From Acidobacteriota bacterium (GTDB lineage: Bacteria > Acidobacteriota > Thermoanaerobaculia > Gp7-AA8 > JAHWKK01), in NCBI GenBank assembly GCA_019347945.1, contig JAHWKK010000015.1:1-64000 (forward strand): a stretch of DNA of 64,000 nucleotides, given 5' to 3'. The notes beneath the pieces are model-generated. The model worked only from the letters and a program-made list of their open reading frames with translations. It did not search any database and was not told where the DNA came from. Both the position numbers and the translations under genes were made by a program. Within the stretch, counting starts at the first letter, position 1; every line of letters begins with the position of its first letter. Below are positions 61,465 through 64,000 of this stretch, in pieces.

Positions 61465-61739
61465 GAACGCTCGCGATTCTTCTGATTCTGGCAATTCCCG
61501 TCGCCGTGGGATGCAGCGATGACGCCGCGACGGAATCGGCTCAGGCTTCGGCGGACGCCTACACACCCGAACAGCTCGCCGAGATCGGCTCGGCAGTCGA
61601 GGCTGATCCCGCTTCAGCGGAATCGATCCTCGCGGACGCCGGGCTGACCCCGGAGGAATTCGAGCAGGAGGTGAGAAGGGTCACCGAGGATCCGGATCTC
61701 TCGAGACGTTACGCGAGCGCCTATCACGCCGCGAAGTAG
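61461..61739 (+). CDS. Small putative lipoprotein (92 residues)
   Basis: A 92-residue protein with a lipobox (IPVAVGC, Cys18) and an acidic helical mature part (YTPEQLAEIGSAVEADPASA; LTPEEFEQEVRRVTEDPDLS) that looks like a small DUF-type helical domain. Function unknown. Its ATG overlaps the stop of the basic-tailed exported protein, so an acidic lipoprotein and a basic partner are made from one transcript. It converges on the MauE/DoxX-like gene. Confidence 0.78.
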   Translation: MRTLAILLILAIPVAVGCSDDAATESAQASADAYTPEQLAEIGSAVEADPASAESILADAGLTPEEFEQEVRRVTEDPDLSRRYASAYHAAK

Positions 61740-61740
61740 C

Positions 61741-62298
61741 TTACGGATTCTCTGCGGTTGGAGCCGGCTCCATCGATCGAGTCGGGGGCCCGGCCAGATG
61801 AAACGGTGACGGCCCTCCGTTCAGAAGTCGTCTCTCACGAAGCCAGCCGATCAGAACCTGAACCGCCATCGCGAGAAGGAAGAGATCCCGGATGATGGTC
61901 CAGACCATGTCGGAAAGCTTCTCCTCGTCGCTCAGTCCCGATGCCGCCGGGTCGAAGCATCCGCAGTCGATCGCGTTACCGATCAGCAGGTTGTATCCGA
62001 TGGCCAGGATGAAGATGACGAGCAGACCGATGACGAACGTGATGGCCGTGCCCCGCCACATACCGAGGATCAGCGCGATCCCGATGATGAGCTCGACCCA
62101 CGGGAGCACGAGTGCCGCGATGTTCACGAGACCGAGCGGAAGGATTTTGTAGTTGTAGATCATGTGGGCGAAGGTCGGAGGGTCGATGATCTTCGGAAGA
62201 GCAGCCATCACGAAGACTGCGCCCAGCGCGATCTGGAGTCTGATCGTCAGCCAGGGGTGTGAGACGATGTCATCGAAGGATCGGTATTGGGTTTTCAC
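61741..62298 (-). CDS. MauE/DoxX-like membrane protein
   Basis: A 185-residue protein with four membrane helices. The start LQIALGAVFVMAALPKIIDP and the NAIDCGCFD motif in the loop are the MauE/DoxX-like pattern; the CxC pair suggests a role in electron or disulfide transfer. GTG start at 62296-62298 overlapping the stop of the rhodanese gene by 4 bp; the frame upstream is open but lies antiparallel in sense to the rhodanese coding sequence. Last gene of the Rieske-rhodanese-MauE operon. Confidence 0.82.
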   Translation of the reverse strand: MKTQYRSFDDIVSHPWLTIRLQIALGAVFVMAALPKIIDPPTFAHMIYNYKILPLGLVNIAALVLPWVELIIGIALILGMWRGTAITFVIGLLVIFILAIGYNLLIGNAIDCGCFDPAASGLSDEEKLSDMVWTIIRDLFLLAMAVQVLIGWLRERRLLNGGPSPFHLAGPPTRSMEPAPTAENP

Positions 62299-62951
62299 GG
62301 ATTCGGCCCCGACCGAACGGGGCCACCGTTGCCGACCCAGTCCGGATACCCCCCCTCGTAGACGAGAAGATTGTTGTAGAAAAGGCCCCAGAGCTTCTGG
62401 GCGAGCATCTGGGAGTCCTGACAGTCGCCACCCGAACAGTAAATGACGATCGGCAGGTCCGGGTCGTGTCCTTCCTCGGCAAATGCCTGGACCTTGTCGT
62501 TGACATCGGCTTCCCACACGGCGAAGTTCCTCGCCCCGGCGATGTGACCGGCTTCGTATTCGGAAGTCCGCCGTGCGTCGAGAAAAACCCGTCCCTGTCC
62601 ATGCAGCCACCGCGCGTCCTCTGGCGAAATGTTGACGAAAGGTTGCTGCTCGGTGGGGGGGAACCTTTCGAGCATCTCTTCTTTCGAGACAGTCGGAGCG
62701 GTGCTCATCGGCGCGGATGTGTCGGTGGGGAGCGGTTCAGCGCTCCCCACGGTGGAGGGCGCCGGTGTTTCCTCCTGGATCGAGGAGGGAAGGGTCGGAT
62801 CACTGGTTGCGACCCGCCGGCCGGAAAGACCGTCGTCGACGATCAGTGCGACCTTTCGATCGCGATCCGCAAACGCGTTGGCCAGAAACGCGACGATGAT
62901 TGCGGCTCCGATGATCGTAATTGCTTCGAGTCCGAATTTTCGCATCTTCAT
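62295..62951 (-). CDS. Membrane-anchored rhodanese-like protein
   Basis: A 218-residue protein with an N-terminal helix (about 9-28), a Pro/Thr/Ser-rich linker to about residue 95, and a rhodanese domain (RVFLDARRTSEYEAGHIAGA; active-site loop YCSGGDCQDS with a catalytic Cys). The helix should place the domain in the periplasm. Rhodaneses move sulfane sulfur to cyanide, thiols or partner proteins. ATG at 62949-62951 overlaps the Rieske gene stop by 4 bp, indicating tight coupling. Confidence 0.88.
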   Translation of the reverse strand: MKMRKFGLEAITIIGAAIIVAFLANAFADRDRKVALIVDDGLSGRRVATSDPTLPSSIQEETPAPSTVGSAEPLPTDTSAPMSTAPTVSKEEMLERFPPTEQQPFVNISPEDARWLHGQGRVFLDARRTSEYEAGHIAGARNFAVWEADVNDKVQAFAEEGHDPDLPIVIYCSGGDCQDSQMLAQKLWGLFYNNLLVYEGGYPDWVGNGGPVRSGPNP

Positions 62952-64000
62952 TCCTCATGGCGGCAGTTCAGACGAATTGCCGACTCTCGATTTTTTCCTT
63001 CAATCCGATCCGGTTTCACAGCGGCGTCGCTGCTCGCAATGCCCATGGCACTTCGATACAGAGAATGAAAGTGGCGAACTCCATTCTCCCGTTTCGGCGA
63101 GTACCGACCCCGATCATAGGTACTCGACTGGAGACCGCGCTGAACGTCTTCGCAGATCTGGATGTCCTCCAGCTGTACCTCATCACTGAATTCGACGGTC
63201 TCGGCGACGATACGTTCTGCATCCTGGTCGCGAAAATACCATTCGAAGATCGTCAGGGTGCGCTCCGGTCCGAGTGGCACGATCAGGTTTGTCGAGAAGT
63301 TGTCCGAATAGACGTTGATCATGAGGTTCGGGAAGATCCAGAGGAACCGCGCCTCGCTGGAGGTGGCGCCGGTTCGGAGGCGTTTCGGGTTCCTGATCGG
63401 CGCGTGCTGGAGCGAAAACCAGGGACGTGTCTCGACCTCGTATCGCTCGTAATCGAGCTCTTCGTTGAGGGCCGGGTGAACGATCGGGATATGGTAACCC
63501 TCGAGATAGTTGTCGACGTAAACCTTCCAGTTGCATTCGATCGTCCAGTCCTTCCGAACCGTCCAGGAGTAATCGCTCAGATCGAATGGGGCGAGAACCT
63601 CGTCGATACCGGAGAGAACCTCCGCGAGCGGAGGTACCGATCCTGCTGCACGGGCAAAGAGCAGGTCGTGCCAGGCTTCGAGCTCGAAGCGGGGGAGGGA
63701 AAAGTCCGCCTTGTCGAAATCCCGGGCACCATCCATTTCAGGGGTTGCCAGCAGCCGGCCGTCCAGGCCGTACATCCAGCCGTGATAACGGCACTGAAAC
63801 GAGCGGGCGATGCCGGCGCCGCGACAGACCGGCCCCGCGCGATGCCGGCAGACGTTCGACATTGCACGGAGCTCATCCTTGCGATCCCGGACGACGAGAA
63901 CCGGTTCCTTTCCCGCCATCGCCGTGAAATACGACCCGGGCTCCGGGAGCTGGTCGGCGCGGCCGATCAGTTGCCAGGTGCCGGCGAAGATCCGTTCCTG
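62948..64000 (-). CDS. Rieske-type ring-hydroxylating oxygenase, alpha subunit (5' end outside window)
   Basis: The visible 350 residues run off the right edge, where the frame stays open (TWQLIGRADQLPEPG upstream of the first visible Met). The Rieske 2Fe-2S centre is seen as CRHRAG and CRYHGW, and the mononuclear iron site as DNYLEGYHIPIVHP with two His. This is the layout of alpha subunits of aromatic-ring dioxygenases and of choline/carnitine-type monooxygenases; the substrate cannot be assigned. The stop overlaps the ATG of the rhodanese gene. Confidence 0.9.
   Translation of the reverse strand, partial: QERIFAGTWQLIGRADQLPEPGSYFTAMAGKEPVLVVRDRKDELRAMSNVCRHRAGPVCRGAGIARSFQCRYHGWMYGLDGRLLATPEMDGARDFDKADFSLPRFELEAWHDLLFARAAGSVPPLAEVLSGIDEVLAPFDLSDYSWTVRKDWTIECNWKVYVDNYLEGYHIPIVHPALNEELDYERYEVETRPWFSLQHAPIRNPKRLRTGATSSEARFLWIFPNLMINVYSDNFSTNLIVPLGPERTLTIFEWYFRDQDAERIVAETVEFSDEVQLEDIQICEDVQRGLQSSTYDRGRYSPKRENGVRHFHSLYRSAMGIASSDAAVKPDRIEGKNRESAIRLNCRHEE

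Noticed and set aside
62299-62610. N-terminal extension of the MauE/DoxX-like gene
   Set aside because: It would overlap the rhodanese gene in another frame and gives Arg-rich sequence without membrane character; the GTG at 62298 with a 4-bp overlap is typical of coupling.

Overview
The window looks like chromosomal sequence of a GC-rich Gram-negative bacterium, most likely an Acidobacteriota member of the Thermoanaerobaculia type. That placement is an inference from gene content: two Oar-like TonB-dependent receptors with an N-terminal carboxypeptidase-regulatory domain, a GWxTD-domain protein, a DUF5916 protein, an exosortase H pair, a PilMNOPQ type IV pilus assembly operon and a FecR/DUF6600 protein. 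No rRNA, tRNA, CRISPR array, prophage, transposase or plasmid gene was seen. The gene order reads as a normal chromosome with several families of short intergenic repeats.

Layout. 1-3.5 kb: start of an M20-type peptidase lipoprotein (partial), a heptamer tandem-repeat field, an OmpW-like barrel and an OPT transporter. 3.7-8 kb: TonB-dependent receptor, strong terminator, GWxTD protein. 8.2-14.7 kb: GT-C-like membrane protein, alpha/beta hydrolase, HAD phosphatase and a hybrid histidine kinase with a 4-bp overlap to the HAD gene. 14.7-16.1 kb (minus): a 96-bp hairpin element, exosortase H with its partner membrane protein, and a 60-residue basic protein. 16.4-21.8 kb: DUF5916 protein, a 600-bp nested palindromic repeat block, DUF885 peptidase-like protein, DUF1579 protein. 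21.8-27.8 kb: SpmA-SpmB fusion (minus), a small Cys-rich protein, asnS, RNase J, uppP. 27.9-37 kb (minus): FAD/Fe-S oxidoreductase, guaA, a second TonB-dependent receptor, rho.

37.2-42.8 kb: a Ser/Thr kinase carrying a degenerate receiver domain and a periplasmic TonB C-terminus, a small coiled-coil protein, a long RelA/SpoT homologue, rpmB (minus). 43-50.9 kb: pilM-pilN-pilO-pilP-pilQ followed in the same orientation by two lipoprotein genes, the second with IPT/TIG repeats. 51-55.4 kb: TPR protein, roadblock/LC7 protein, accB, accC, aroK, metallophosphoesterase. 55.5-59.5 kb: FecR/DUF6600 protein, a small membrane protein and a sigma-54 activator. 59.5-64 kb: small unknown genes, then a translationally coupled minus-strand operon of Rieske oxygenase (partial at the window edge), rhodanese and MauE/DoxX-like membrane protein.

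Functionally the window mixes housekeeping (AsnRS, GMP synthase, Rho, RNase J, UppP, L28, ppGpp metabolism, acetyl-CoA carboxylase BCCP and biotin carboxylase, shikimate kinase) with envelope biology (TonB receptors, a kinase that may couple to TonB-type energy transduction, pilus assembly, protein sorting by exosortase). The most unusual items are the pseudo-receiver/kinase/TonB fusion, the pilus operon with swapped lipidation signals and added surface lipoproteins, the Rieske-rhodanese-MauE operon, and the many short repeats that sit just behind genes and in two cases supply the stop codon or the C-terminus.
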